Origin: Bacteroidaceae bacterium
GTDB taxonomy: Bacteria; Bacteroidota; Bacteroidia; Bacteroidales; Bacteroidaceae
DNA: 64,000 nt
Assembly (NCBI GenBank): GCA_017448825.1
Contig: JAFSKR010000037.1
Coordinates: 1-64,000, forward strand
Direction: 5' to 3'
Part shown: positions 26,501-34,266 of the stretch, one piece after another
Position numbering within the stretch: position 1 is the first letter of the stretch
Layout of the letters: every line of letters starts with the position of its first letter
Made by a program: the position numbers and the translations under genes
The notes under the pieces: model-generated
Database searches by the model: none
What the model saw: only the letters and a program-made list of their open reading frames with translations
Told to the model about the DNA's origin: nothing

Positions 26501-26697
26501 GCCACTTGCTGCTCGACTTCTTCTGCCGTGGCGCCTGGGTAGATTGCGACTATCACGCCTTGGCGTATCACGAAGTCGGGGAATTCTGCCTTTGCCATCT
26601 TGTCGAACCCGAAGAGCCCGAGGATGAGGAGGAGCCCTATGAAGAGGAAGGTGATGCGGTAATTGTGCATCAGCTGTGCGACCCAATTAGTCTTCAT
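23584..26697 (-). CDS. RND-family efflux permease
   Basis: The 1037-residue inner-membrane pump has the AcrB layout: TM1, a large periplasmic loop, six TM helices, a second periplasmic loop and six more TM helices. The TM4 segment reads GLIIVLGMVVDNAIVVLDGYLEYL. One Asp of the AcrB Asp-Asp proton relay is present and the second is Asn, a form also common in other RND branches. GAFLGLALMNRAIGITAVFGFITLMGM is at the TM10-11 position. The start overlaps the end of the adaptor gene by 11 bases, indicating coupling. Whether it moves drugs, bile acids or other compounds cannot be told. Confidence 0.93.
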   Translation of the reverse strand: MKTNWVAQLMHNYRITFLFIGLLLILGLFGFDKMAKAEFPDFVIRQGVIVAIYPGATAEEVEQQVAKPLERYLFTFDEVKRKKTTTTSSNGMCVCQVELQDHVNNKDEVWSKIRHGLNDFKSQSLPSGVLALVVNDNFGSASALLIAIESEERSPRELKLYSDNLADRLRRIESVSNVVSYGDLKEQLTIYIDQQRLAAYGIGRMAMIQALQSAGMTTTSGSISGTQKDIPIHVKPTLASEQEIENQIIYTDPHNHVVRVKDVATVKREYDRTDSYIEYNRHPSVLLSLEMMEGNNIVQYGKDVQKVLDNFVSEELPADVSISRIADQCKVVEGSVKDFMFNLLESMAIIVIVMLLLFPWRTAIVAGLTVPLSTFISIGFMYLLGIPLNTVTLAGLIIVLGMVVDNAIVVLDGYLEYLNKGMSRWHAAAESAQHYFMPMMLATLCITVIFFPFLFVMTGMTADFVEWLPWTILINLMVSLLLAVVVIPVLEFFMIKKRKKTVNKHVEVSKPTSRVGDVTEEDIREEPKKSVTDYVQTYYEKVLGWTFRHPWLTMGGAVVLIALSLVLAANLKVRMMPTAERDQFAVEITLPAGSGLAETQAIADSIIRVLEQDERTVSVTSFIGCASPRFHTAYAPKVAGRNYAQFIVNTISQEATVEMLDQYEPLYSEHFPNAFVKFKQLDFQNFNPFEYRFYGEDIDSLRAVGEQMVAEMRKNPNLMNVHADWENPRPLIEVELNPVATSQLGLNRTMTELQLSLSTGTTKVGQVWEDDYEVPIMLKDIRKEALDCDGVNDLYLSSVGATVSLRQMGDAHPAWGATHILHRGGERCLTVTCDLKRNVFPAPIHKELQRIATTQIHLPEGVRFELGGEPENDIEMGAPIAQGLIVAVIIIFFFILFNFKNYKLTLVCLAAIALCLPGAFLGLALMNRAIGITAVFGFITLMGMIMRNEILIFEHANGLVRKGWTVRDAAYDAGRRRMVPIFLTTATTAVGVVPMIVAATNFWMPVGVSIFAGGIGALIMVVTVLPVVYWKIFDKRK

Positions 26698-27733
26698 AAC
26701 TTGCTCCTTCGCTTAGTTTTTGATAACCTTTTACTATCACTCTTTCGCCTTTCTTCACGCCGCTCAACACTTCGATGCGGTTGCCCGCTGCTTCACCCAG
26801 CGTTACCTTGGCGCGGTGTGCCTTCCCATTCTCTGCCTTCCATACAAAGAGGGTCTCGCCGGAGCGTTGCACTGCGGTGATGGGGAGCATCACGGGTTTG
26901 TCCTTCGCTGCTTGTTCCGTTCTGTCTGTGGCGGGGATGTCGGTGCTGCTGAGGACTTTCACTTCACAGACCATTCCGTCCAGCAGTTTTTCCGCCGGGT
27001 TTGCCACGTTTATCTTGATGTTGTATGTCCGACTGACGGGGTCGGCTTGCACGCCTTTCTCGATGCTGCCACCTGTGAAGGTCTCGCCAAGGGCTGCCAC
27101 GAAGACTTCCGTGGGCGTGTCTGTCGAGAACTTTCTGATTTCCTTTTCGGGGACGCTCACCTTGATCTTCACATTGCTTATATTAAGGATGGTGCATACG
27201 GGCTGGCTGGGCAGGGCTGTCTCGCCTGGGTTCATCATCTTCTTGCCGATCACGCCGGCTGTCGGTGCATGGAGGCGGCAATCGGCGAGGGCTTTTTGGG
27301 CCATGTGTAGCTGTGCCTGTGCCTGTGCCAGTTGGCTTTGGGCTTCTACCCACTTGATTTCGGGGAGGGCGTTCTGGTCGTGGAGCTGCTTCATGCGCGT
27401 GTAGGCGTCGTTGGCTTGTTGCATTTGGGCTTCGCAGTTTGCCAGGGTGTTGCGCGCCTGCGTGGCGTCCATCTCGGCGATGATTTGTCCTTTGGTCACG
27501 TGTTGGCCTTCCTGGGCATGGACGTGGAGCAGGGTGCCGCTTCCGTTGAAGCTGATGGCGGTTGTGGAGGCGGCTTCGACCTGTCCTACGTAGGTTGGGG
27601 CGTTGTCGTCTGCTGATGGGCTTGCCACTTCGGTTTCGACTCTGATGGGGGCGGCTTGTGGCTTGTCTTTTTGTGGGTTGCACGATGACAGGGTGATGGC
27701 TATCAGGGCTGTCGAGAATGTTCTCTTTTTCAT
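26687..27733 (-). CDS. RND efflux periplasmic adaptor (membrane-fusion lipoprotein)
   Basis: The start at 27733 gives MKKRTFSTALIAITLSSC, a lipoprotein signal with Cys18; upstream in-frame codons run through the promoter. The 348-residue product shows the HlyD/AcrA layout: a lipoyl half-motif (GTLLHVHAQEGQHVTKGQIIAEMD, about 69-92), an alpha-hairpin (NTLANCEAQMQQANDAYTRMKQ to QAQLHMAQKALADC), the second lipoyl half (LHAPTAGVIGKKMMNPGE) and beta-barrel plus membrane-proximal domains. It bridges the permease and the TolC-type channel. It is first in the operon, behind a -7 box and an inverted repeat shared with the divergent regulator. Confidence 0.92.
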   Translation of the reverse strand: MKKRTFSTALIAITLSSCNPQKDKPQAAPIRVETEVASPSADDNAPTYVGQVEAASTTAISFNGSGTLLHVHAQEGQHVTKGQIIAEMDATQARNTLANCEAQMQQANDAYTRMKQLHDQNALPEIKWVEAQSQLAQAQAQLHMAQKALADCRLHAPTAGVIGKKMMNPGETALPSQPVCTILNISNVKIKVSVPEKEIRKFSTDTPTEVFVAALGETFTGGSIEKGVQADPVSRTYNIKINVANPAEKLLDGMVCEVKVLSSTDIPATDRTEQAAKDKPVMLPITAVQRSGETLFVWKAENGKAHRAKVTLGEAAGNRIEVLSGVKKGERVIVKGYQKLSEGASYED

Positions 27734-27764
27734 GTTTTCTTTTGTAGTTTTCGGTGATTTTGGT

Positions 27765-27772
27765 GCAAAGTA
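27765..27772 (-). promoter_or_regulatory. -7 box of the efflux operon
   Basis: On the minus strand this reads TTACTTTG, one step from TAnnTTTG, 31 bases before the adaptor ATG. The inverted repeat at 27780-27797 lies directly upstream in the -33 region. Confidence 0.55.
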
Positions 27773-27779
27773 ACGGAAA

Positions 27780-27797
27780 GTTCTGGAATTGCAGAAC
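27780..27797. promoter_or_regulatory. Candidate operator, GTTCTG-N6-CAGAAC
   Basis: An exact 6-bp inverted repeat with a 6-base spacer overlaps the -33 region of the efflux promoter. Its AGAAC/GTTCT half-site recurs as AGAAC-A-GTTCT at 27877-27887, close to the promoter of the divergent araC-type gene. Shared half-sites in a divergent intergenic region suggest one regulator controlling both directions. Confidence 0.45.
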
Positions 27798-27876
27798 AGG
27801 AAATGCACCTCAAATTTGTTCTGTTTCACTTCTCTGTCATGGCAAAATGTGATGTAGAAGAGAAAAAGGGAAGGGG

Positions 27877-27887
27877 AGAACAGTTCT
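27877..27887. promoter_or_regulatory. Candidate operator, AGAAC-A-GTTCT
   Basis: An 11-base palindrome centred on A lies 17 bases upstream of the -7 box of the AraC-type gene (TACCTTTG, 27905-27912), around its -33 position. The half-site matches the repeat at 27780-27797. Confidence 0.45.
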
Positions 27888-27904
27888 ATCTCGCCGGAAA
27901 GTGT

Positions 27905-27912
27905 TACCTTTG
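27905..27912 (+). promoter_or_regulatory. -7 box of the AraC-type regulator gene
   Basis: TACCTTTG lies 26 bases before the ATG at 27939, matching the Bacteroidetes consensus. Confidence 0.7.
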
Positions 27913-27938
27913 CGGTGAAGAACTAACTTAAGTGAACT

Positions 27939-28808
27939 ATGGAAAGGATTGATTTGGCATCGAGTCTATCTCGGGCGAATGTGGATTACTTGGACAGCAG
28001 CATCGCCCTCGTGAGTGACATCAGGAGGATTCGGGAAACTGCGTCGGATGCGATTTTGATGGAGAATTATCTCGCCGTCATCGTGTTGAACGGGAGTGCT
28101 GCGCTGTGTGTGGGGGAGAATGAGATCTGTGTGCAGCGTGGCGACGTGTTTGTCTGTAAGCCGAGCAATATCCTTGCCAGGTCGATGCTGAGCATGGACT
28201 TGGAGGTGCGGGGCATTGTGGTGGCAAAGGATATGGTGGATATGCTCATGCGCGAGGCGAATGTGAACTGGACGGTGCGCATGATGTCCACCAGCCACGA
28301 TGTGGTTCATGTTGATGAGGCGGAGATGCGAAGGTTGTGCCTCTTTTACGACTTGCTGCGGGATAAGCTGAACGCTTCTCCTTCGCCGCGCAAGCACTTG
28401 TCGCTGAGGGCGTTGCTGGTGGCGTTCGTCAATGAGTTCATCGAGGTGATGGAGGCGAATGAGCGCACTGTGCCCAGTGCGAATCACTCTTCGGCTGAGT
28501 ATCTCTTTGAGCGATTTGTGCAACTGCTTGAGGACCCTCGGCAGCCGTTCGTGAGCGTGAAAGGGTATGCTGACTTGCTGCATGTGACGCCTAAGTATTT
28601 CTCGTCGGTGTGCAAGCGGCTTTCGGGCAAGACGGCGAATGAAATCATCTGTGAGGAGGTCGTGAGGCAGGCGAAGCTGATGCTGCGGGATAACAGCTTG
28701 TCCATCAAGCAGATTGCGGAGCGGCTGAATTTCGCGAATCAGAGTCACTTTGGCACGTTTTTCCGTCGGCACACGGGTGTGTCTCCTTATGGCTTTCGCA
28801 TGTCGTAG
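27939..28808 (+). CDS. AraC-family transcriptional regulator
   Basis: The 289-residue protein has an N-terminal cupin-like sensory half (VLNGSAALCVGENEICVQRGDVFVCKPSNI, about 50-80) and a C-terminal pair of helix-turn-helix units (about 190-285). The DNA-binding half contains VKGYADLLHVTPKYFSSVCKRLSGKTANEII and IKQIAERLNFANQSHFGTFFRRHTGVSPYGFR, the standard AraC signature. It is divergent from the efflux operon with 205 bases between the start codons, and the intergenic space holds matching palindromic half-sites. Control of the pump in response to a small ligand is the likely role. A terminator follows the gene. Confidence 0.9.
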   Translation: MERIDLASSLSRANVDYLDSSIALVSDIRRIRETASDAILMENYLAVIVLNGSAALCVGENEICVQRGDVFVCKPSNILARSMLSMDLEVRGIVVAKDMVDMLMREANVNWTVRMMSTSHDVVHVDEAEMRRLCLFYDLLRDKLNASPSPRKHLSLRALLVAFVNEFIEVMEANERTVPSANHSSAEYLFERFVQLLEDPRQPFVSVKGYADLLHVTPKYFSSVCKRLSGKTANEIICEEVVRQAKLMLRDNSLSIKQIAERLNFANQSHFGTFFRRHTGVSPYGFRMS

Positions 28809-28906
28809 GGGGTGATGGGGTTGTGACGGTGGGGGTTGGGGAGGTGTGAGGATTTCGGTTTGAGGGGTCTGTGTTTGTCGGTTTTTGAGGACGGACGATG
28901 GGGTTT

Positions 28907-28945
28907 GGCAGCGTTCAAGTGTGTTGGACGCTGCCTTCTGTTTTT
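28907..28945 (+). terminator. Rho-independent terminator downstream of the AraC-type gene
   Basis: GGCAGCGTTCAA (28907-28918) pairs with TTGGACGCTGCC (28924-28935) with one mismatch and a 5-base loop; TTCTGTTTTT follows. It lies about 100 bases after the stop codon. Confidence 0.75.
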
Positions 28946-29242
28946 GTGGGTTTGGCAGATGAGGGGGAAGGGGTTTGATTGAAAAGGAAGAAGGGGTTGG
29001 GATGAAGGACAGGAAGAGTTTCGGATGCTGTGGGCATGGTCAAAAGGAGGTTCTACGGTACTCGGTTCTGCTGGAATGGGTGTTCGGGAATGATTGCAGT
29101 GGGCATCCTCAAAATGTGCCTCTTCTTTTTCCGATTTTGCGCATAAAAGTGTACTGATTCTCCACGGAAGGGGGTTCTGATTTGCCTTCCCAGGGTGTGC
29201 TAACTGGATTTTTGCGACGAGGCCACTTCGATGCTTCCGACT
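28946..29242. other. Intergenic stretch without a supported gene
   Basis: A G-rich run of about 300 bases. A 60-codon open frame at 28975-29157 has no recognisable family, start context or promoter and is not called. If the leftward promoter of the adjacent cassette is active, a non-coding transcript would cover this region. Confidence 0.5.
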
Positions 29243-29243
29243 G

Positions 29244-29551
29244 CAAAGGTAATCTTTTTATTTCATATGTGCAATAGATGTTAACTTTATTTAACGTTTC
29301 CGCACCCCTTTTTCCTGAAAATCCGCGGCACTTTGAAGTATCGCTGCGAAACACCCACAATCGATTTATCGCTTGTGGGGGAATCGATGAATCGATTGTG
29401 GGTGTGTCGCCTCGGTGTGTGTGGGGGTCGCGAAACTGCTATCTCGAGTTTGCAAAAAAACCTCCTTCGGAGGAGGTGAAAAACCACCCTGCGCTGAGAT
29501 GGAAAAAAGGGGCTTCTTTCTTTGCAGAACCGATATGTTTTTGTAACTTTG
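29244..29551. promoter_or_regulatory. Divergent promoter cassette, copy 1 (about 308 bp)
   Basis: The cassette has a minus-strand -7 box (TACCTTTG, 29251 to 29244) at its left edge and a plus-strand TTTG-N19-TAACTTTG promoter (29521-29551) at its right edge. Inside lie GTTAACTTTATTTAAC (29280-29295), a palindrome with exact 16-bp arms (29351-29366 and 29390-29405, core ACACCCACAATCGATT), a gTCGCGAAACTGCTATCTCGA block and a CCTCC/GGAGG hairpin. The whole stretch matches 58350-58657 in reverse orientation. The right promoter serves the DUF4954 gene; the left one faces no gene. Confidence 0.8.
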
Positions 29552-29595
29552 CCCCTGAAAGAAACATGTTCATCGACTAATACGTTATCAGAATC

Positions 29596-31359
29596 ATGAG
29601 AGAACTGACTGTCAATGAGATTGCCCTCTTGGAGGAGCGCGGATGCTGGGCCGAGGACTGGTCCGACGTCCTGGTGGATGATGGCTTCGAGCCGTCGCAA
29701 GTGTCGGATGTCCGGCTGTATGGCCATGTAGAGCTAGGCCAGCTGAGCGGCGAGGTGGAGGTGGAAGAGGGGTTCCGCCGCCGCTGCTGCCTCAGGGATG
29801 CCACGCTGCGCAACGTGGTGATAGGCGACGGCTGCCTCATAGAGCACATCCGGGGCTACCTCTCGAACTACCAGGTGGGGGACCATTGCTACATCGCCAA
29901 CGTGGGCGTCATCACCTGCCAGGAGAGCGGCACATTTGGCTGCGGCGAGGCGGTTGCCGTGCTCAGCGAGGGCGGAGAGGGGAACGTGGTGCTCTTCGAG
30001 GGACTAACGGCGCAGCTGGCGTGGATGATGGTGAACTTCCCCTGCGCGCGCAAGCTGGCTCGGTGCTCCACGGCTGAGTGGGGCAGCATTGGTGCCGGCT
30101 GCCGCATCGTTGGCGCGAGGGAGGTGAGCAACGTGCGCATGGGTGAGGGATGCGAGGTGCAAGGCAGCAGCCGCATCAGCAACTGCACCATCCAGAGCAC
30201 CGACGACGCAGGCACGCTGATAGGTGCGGACGTCATTCTCGAGAACAGCATCGTGGCGGCCGGAGCCAGCGTCGTCGATGGTGCCAAGGTGGACCGCTGC
30301 TTCGTGGGCGAGTCGGTGCACCTGGGCAGGGGATTCTCGGCAGAGTCAAGCATCTTCTTCGCCAACAGCTACATGGACAACGGCGAGGCGTGCGCCGCCT
30401 TCTGCGGGCCCTTCGCAACAAGCCACCACAAAAGCACACTCCTCATTGGGGGCGCCTTCTCGTTCTACAACGCCGGCTCAGGCACCAACCAGAGCAACCA
30501 TGCCTATAAGATGGGGCCCATCCACTGGGGCACCCTCGACCGCGGCAGCAAGACAGCCAGCGGATGCCATATACTTTGGCCCGCCCACGTGGGCAGCTTC
30601 TCCATGGTCATGGGCAAAGTGCAGAGCCACCCAGCCGTGCAGATGCTCCCCTTCAGCTACCTCATCGCAGAAGGCAGAGACACGTGGCTCGTGCCAGGCA
30701 TCAACATACGCACAGTCGGAACCTGGCGCGATGTGCACAAGTGGCCCAAGCGCGACGTGCGACCCATCAGCGCCCGAAACGACCTCGTGAACTTCGCCTT
30801 CCCCAACCCCTACATCATCCAGTCCGTCATGGAAGGCAAAGCCCTCCTGGAAGACCTGCTCAGGCGACACCCCGAGGACACCGAGAGCTTCCAATACGGA
30901 GGCTGCAAGATGCGACGCCTCGCCGTCGTGAAAGGCATCCAGTTCTACGACATGATCATCAAGCTCTTCCTGCACCACTGCTTCCAGACCAACACGGCCG
31001 AGACCGACGAGGTGGACGGCAGCCGATGGGTTGACATGATGGGCATGCTCGCTCCGAAAAGCGAGCTGGACAGCATAGTGCACGACATCGAAAGCGGCGC
31101 AATCAGCTCAGCCGAAGAGCTGCAGGACGTCCTCCAACAGATACACCGCAACTACAAGCAGCACGAGCAAGCCTACGCAAACCACGTGATGCAGAGCTGC
31201 GGCGGCTCCATGTTCATCGACCGCGACCACTGGATGCGTGAGGCAGAAGAAGCCCACGCACTGTGGCTCCGCATGGTGCGCGACGACGCAGAAAGAGAAC
31301 ACCAGATGGGCGACGTAGACGACGAACAACTGCGCGACTTCCTCAAAAGCATCAAATAG
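29596..31359 (+). CDS. DUF4954 family protein (left-handed beta-helix)
   Basis: The 587-residue cytoplasmic protein is recognised as DUF4954, a family of Bacteroidetes and some spirochaetes. The first 330 residues are hexapeptide-like turns (GDGCLIEHI, GAGCRIVGA, GEGCEVQGS, GADVILENSIVAAGASVVDGAKV) that build a left-handed beta-helix as in sugar-nucleotide acyltransferases and pyrophosphorylases. The C-terminal part is helical (SAEELQDVLQQIHRNYKQHEQAY). Catalytic function is unproven; nucleotide-sugar chemistry is inferred from the fold. It has its own promoter (TTTG-N19-TAACTTTG), stands alone, and has distinctly more G/C-ending codons than the genes to its left. Confidence 0.8.
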   Translation: MRELTVNEIALLEERGCWAEDWSDVLVDDGFEPSQVSDVRLYGHVELGQLSGEVEVEEGFRRRCCLRDATLRNVVIGDGCLIEHIRGYLSNYQVGDHCYIANVGVITCQESGTFGCGEAVAVLSEGGEGNVVLFEGLTAQLAWMMVNFPCARKLARCSTAEWGSIGAGCRIVGAREVSNVRMGEGCEVQGSSRISNCTIQSTDDAGTLIGADVILENSIVAAGASVVDGAKVDRCFVGESVHLGRGFSAESSIFFANSYMDNGEACAAFCGPFATSHHKSTLLIGGAFSFYNAGSGTNQSNHAYKMGPIHWGTLDRGSKTASGCHILWPAHVGSFSMVMGKVQSHPAVQMLPFSYLIAEGRDTWLVPGINIRTVGTWRDVHKWPKRDVRPISARNDLVNFAFPNPYIIQSVMEGKALLEDLLRRHPEDTESFQYGGCKMRRLAVVKGIQFYDMIIKLFLHHCFQTNTAETDEVDGSRWVDMMGMLAPKSELDSIVHDIESGAISSAEELQDVLQQIHRNYKQHEQAYANHVMQSCGGSMFIDRDHWMREAEEAHALWLRMVRDDAEREHQMGDVDDEQLRDFLKSIK

Positions 31360-31444
31360 AAGCCCGCAACCGCCTCACCCACCCCCAGGCACGCCGCGCA
31401 AACTATCATGAAATCGACCCGGCGACCTAGACCCCAACCAGAGA

Positions 31445-32890
31445 ATGCTCATACAGGTGGGAGGCGCACAAGTGCCGCCCCTGAAAGACTACAGCACACC
31501 CATCCCCGTGGCATACGTTGACCCCATCCAGCCCAAGTACGCAAACATCCAAGATGAACCAACCTTCACCACCACAACAAAAAGCCTTCCCCCCATCCAC
31601 AAGCAAAACCAGACCAACGACATCTTCACACACACATTCCGCCAAGAGTTTGGCAAAGAGGCAGACAACCGCCACACCGTAGCAGCCGACAACCTCAACA
31701 AGCTAGGCACCTCAGACAAAACGAATGAAGAAATACAGAAGCTCCACTACCAGATGGCCCGCACCAACCGCATAAACGTCAGTGAGGAAACGTTAAACAT
31801 AAACATCACGGGATTGAACCAACACCTGCCCGACGCACACGCACAGACAGAACACGTGCTGAGCAATGCGAAAGCAGACCAAAAACTGTACGACCAACTC
31901 GTGGAACACCTACTCAAGGCACGCAATGACGAAAAGAAAGAGCAGCGTCCCTGCTTCTCCCGAGCCTGCCACTACCCCCCTTACGGTGCCCACAATCCCG
32001 AAACCAACATCATGAGCGAAAAGGCACTCAAAAGCACCGCGCCACAAACACTGCTCAATCTGCTAAAGACCCCCCCAAACATTGAGCACACCGTCATCCA
32101 CTACAGTCCCCACGAGCAAAAAAAAGTGGCGCAGCTAATCAACAAGCTGCACCGAACCACCAAGAGCCTCCAACTAGCCCCACCCAACAAGCCCTACCTC
32201 CTCAAGCAAACACCACAAACGGAGGTGTTTCTAGCCCTACCTCCTCAAGCAAACACCACAAACGGAGGTGTTTCTAGCCCCCTACGAAGCCAAGAACATC
32301 TACATGAGCAAGCTACACAACAAAGGCCGACAATGGACACCTAACCATGCCGCCGTAGAAGCACTCTTCAACGAATACTTCGGAGAGGCATGAACACCAT
32401 TGTCTTTCAGGAACTGCGCGAAACTCGTGGATTAGCATACAGTGCCAAGGCATACTACAATATGCCCGAAAAGCAAGGAGAGCCAGAGTATGTGACTGAG
32501 CAAATCATCAGCCAGAACGACAAGATGATGGACTGCATCAACGTCTTCAACGACATCACCGAACGGATGCCACAGAGCGAAGGAGCTTTCCAACTCGCCA
32601 AGCAGTCGCTCACCAAGACCCTCCAAAGCCGCCGCGTCACCAAGTACAACCTCATCAATTTCTATTACCAGATGAAGAAGCTCGGACTCGACCGCGACCT
32701 CTACGAGCAAGTCTATCAGGAACTTCCCTCCCTCACCCTCGCCGACATCACCAACTTCGAGCAGCAGACCATGACTCGGAAGCCTTGGTGCTACGTCATC
32801 CTCGGTGACGAGAAGGAACTGGACATGGACGGTCTGAACCAAATCGGCACCATCCACCGTGTCACTCTCGAAGACATCTTTGGGTACTAA
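31445..32890 (+). pseudogene. Decayed M16 (pitrilysin/insulinase-like) peptidase, C-terminal half
   Basis: Two frames together read as the C-terminal ~430 residues of a Bacteroidales M16 peptidase, normally about 940 residues: NDIFTHTFRQEFGKEADNR, LSNAKADQKLYDQLVEHLLKAR and then MNTIVFQELRETRGLAYSA to IFGY. The catalytic HxxEH half is absent. A 43-bp tandem duplication (32191-32233 and 32234-32276) shifts the frame. The intended frame then continues through APYEAKNIYMSKLHNKGRQ until a single-base loss near 32384 (GGAGAGGCATG where GGAGGAGGCATG is expected) breaks it again. The fragment at 32390-32890 is an intact stretch but has no start of its own. Not expected to give an active enzyme. Confidence 0.85.
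32191..32276 (+). repeat. 43-bp tandem duplication within the M16 pseudogene
   Basis: The unit beginning GCCCTACCTCCTCAAGCAAA occurs twice head to tail with no differences (32191-32233, 32234-32276). Being 43 bases, it shifts the reading frame by one. Identity of the copies suggests a recent event. Confidence 0.9.
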
Positions 32891-34092
32891 AGAGCGGCCT
32901 TTTTCATTATTTGCTGTTTCAACTTCAGGATGCGGCGCACACTTTCGTCGATGCGTTGCTCGGTAAGGGTTCCGTCCTCAATGGCAGCCATCACGGCATC
33001 GAAAGCTTCCACGAAGTTCTGCGGACCGAGCACGATGTCGGCACCTGCCTGAAGAGTTCCCACCGCAGCTTCAGTACTGGTGTACTGCTTGGTAATGGCT
33101 CCCATCTCCATCGCGTCGGTGATGATAAGGTTCTGGTAGCCCAGCACCCCACGCAGCTTGTTCTGTAGGATGAGCGATGACATCGTGGCGGGGATGTCTG
33201 AACCCGTCACGTTGGGTGTACCAATATGAGCCGTCATGATGAGCTGGCAACCCCAATCGATGCCCGCCTTGAAGGGTATCATCTCACAGCCCATCATCTC
33301 TTCCCATGTCTTCAGGCTCTGCGCATAGCCGAAGTGGGTATCAGCCTTGGTGTCGCCATGACCAGGGAAGTGCTTGATGCACCCCGTCACGCCAGCATCC
33401 TTCAGACCCTGCAAGTAGTTGACAACCATCGGTGCAGCCACCTCAGGGTCATCGCTAAAGGCACGGGCACCGATGACGATATTCTCTGGGTTGGTGTTCA
33501 CATCTGCCACAGGAGCGAAGTCAATATCAAAGCCGTAGTGACGGAGGTAAGTGCCGATGGTGTTGCCGCAGTAGTAGGCGTTCTGAGGGTCGCCCGTGGC
33601 ACCAATGGCACCCATCGACTCGAATTTCTCCACGTTGAAATTAGCATTTCTGGCGATGCGTGCCACACGACCTCCCTCCTCGTCAATGCAGAGCAAGGGA
33701 GAACCTTTCAGGGCACGAATCTGGGGGATGAACGCTGCCAGTTGCGCTTCGTCCTCGATGTTGTGGGCATAGAGGATGATGCCACCCACGGGGTACTTCT
33801 CGTTCACGCCCAGCATCGTGGCGTTCACGGCTTGCAGTTTAATTTTGGTGATGTCATCCGAACTGCCATCAATGCTGCTGGGCTGATTAAAGTGAATCGT
33901 GGTGTCGAGACACTCGGGGCGCACGTAGAACAGCTGTCCCACCTTTTCGCGCAGCGTCATCTTTTGCAGCTGCTCCTCCACCTCGTCTGTCGAGGAGTGC
34001 ACGACGGAATCGTCGTCGTCAGAACACGATACAGTCACTAAACCGCTTATCAGGATAGTGACAAGCATCCAAAGTTTTGTTGTTTTTCTCAT
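32887..34092 (-). CDS. GH3 beta-N-acetylglucosaminidase-like lipoprotein (NagZ type)
   Basis: The 401-residue protein has a lipoprotein signal with Cys23 (LVTVSC) followed by SDDDDS, an acidic export-like stretch. It is a single TIM-barrel GH3 enzyme with the NagZ signatures: CIDEEGGRVARI (about 135-146), the catalytic loop KHFPGHGDTKADTH (about 239-252, the His/Asp general acid dyad) and the nucleophile Asp in LIITDAMEMGAI (about 325-336). NagZ removes N-acetylglucosamine from peptidoglycan or related glycans; here it is membrane-anchored and probably periplasmic or surface-exposed. Its end meets the decayed M16 gene head-on, overlapping by four bases. Confidence 0.88.
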   Translation of the reverse strand: MRKTTKLWMLVTILISGLVTVSCSDDDDSVVHSSTDEVEEQLQKMTLREKVGQLFYVRPECLDTTIHFNQPSSIDGSSDDITKIKLQAVNATMLGVNEKYPVGGIILYAHNIEDEAQLAAFIPQIRALKGSPLLCIDEEGGRVARIARNANFNVEKFESMGAIGATGDPQNAYYCGNTIGTYLRHYGFDIDFAPVADVNTNPENIVIGARAFSDDPEVAAPMVVNYLQGLKDAGVTGCIKHFPGHGDTKADTHFGYAQSLKTWEEMMGCEMIPFKAGIDWGCQLIMTAHIGTPNVTGSDIPATMSSLILQNKLRGVLGYQNLIITDAMEMGAITKQYTSTEAAVGTLQAGADIVLGPQNFVEAFDAVMAAIEDGTLTEQRIDESVRRILKLKQQIMKKAAL

Positions 34093-34266
34093 ACGTCAAT
34101 TTTTTATCAGATTTTATAACTATTTTTATTTACATATCACGAAAAAAGGCTGCCATCGTACTCTTTCCATCGATGTTGGGCACATCGAGCAATCGATATG
34201 CCCCACGTCAGGGAGGGTGGTGTCCCCACGTTGATTAGGAGGTGCTGAATCATCATGGATGTGTGT

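Noticed and set aside
28975..29157. 60-residue open frame after the AraC-type gene
   Set aside because: It follows a terminator, has no promoter and shows no recognisable sequence.
32390..32890. Stand-alone 166-residue M16-like protein
   Set aside because: It begins in the middle of a conserved M16 motif just after a one-base loss and has no promoter; it is the tail of the pseudogene.
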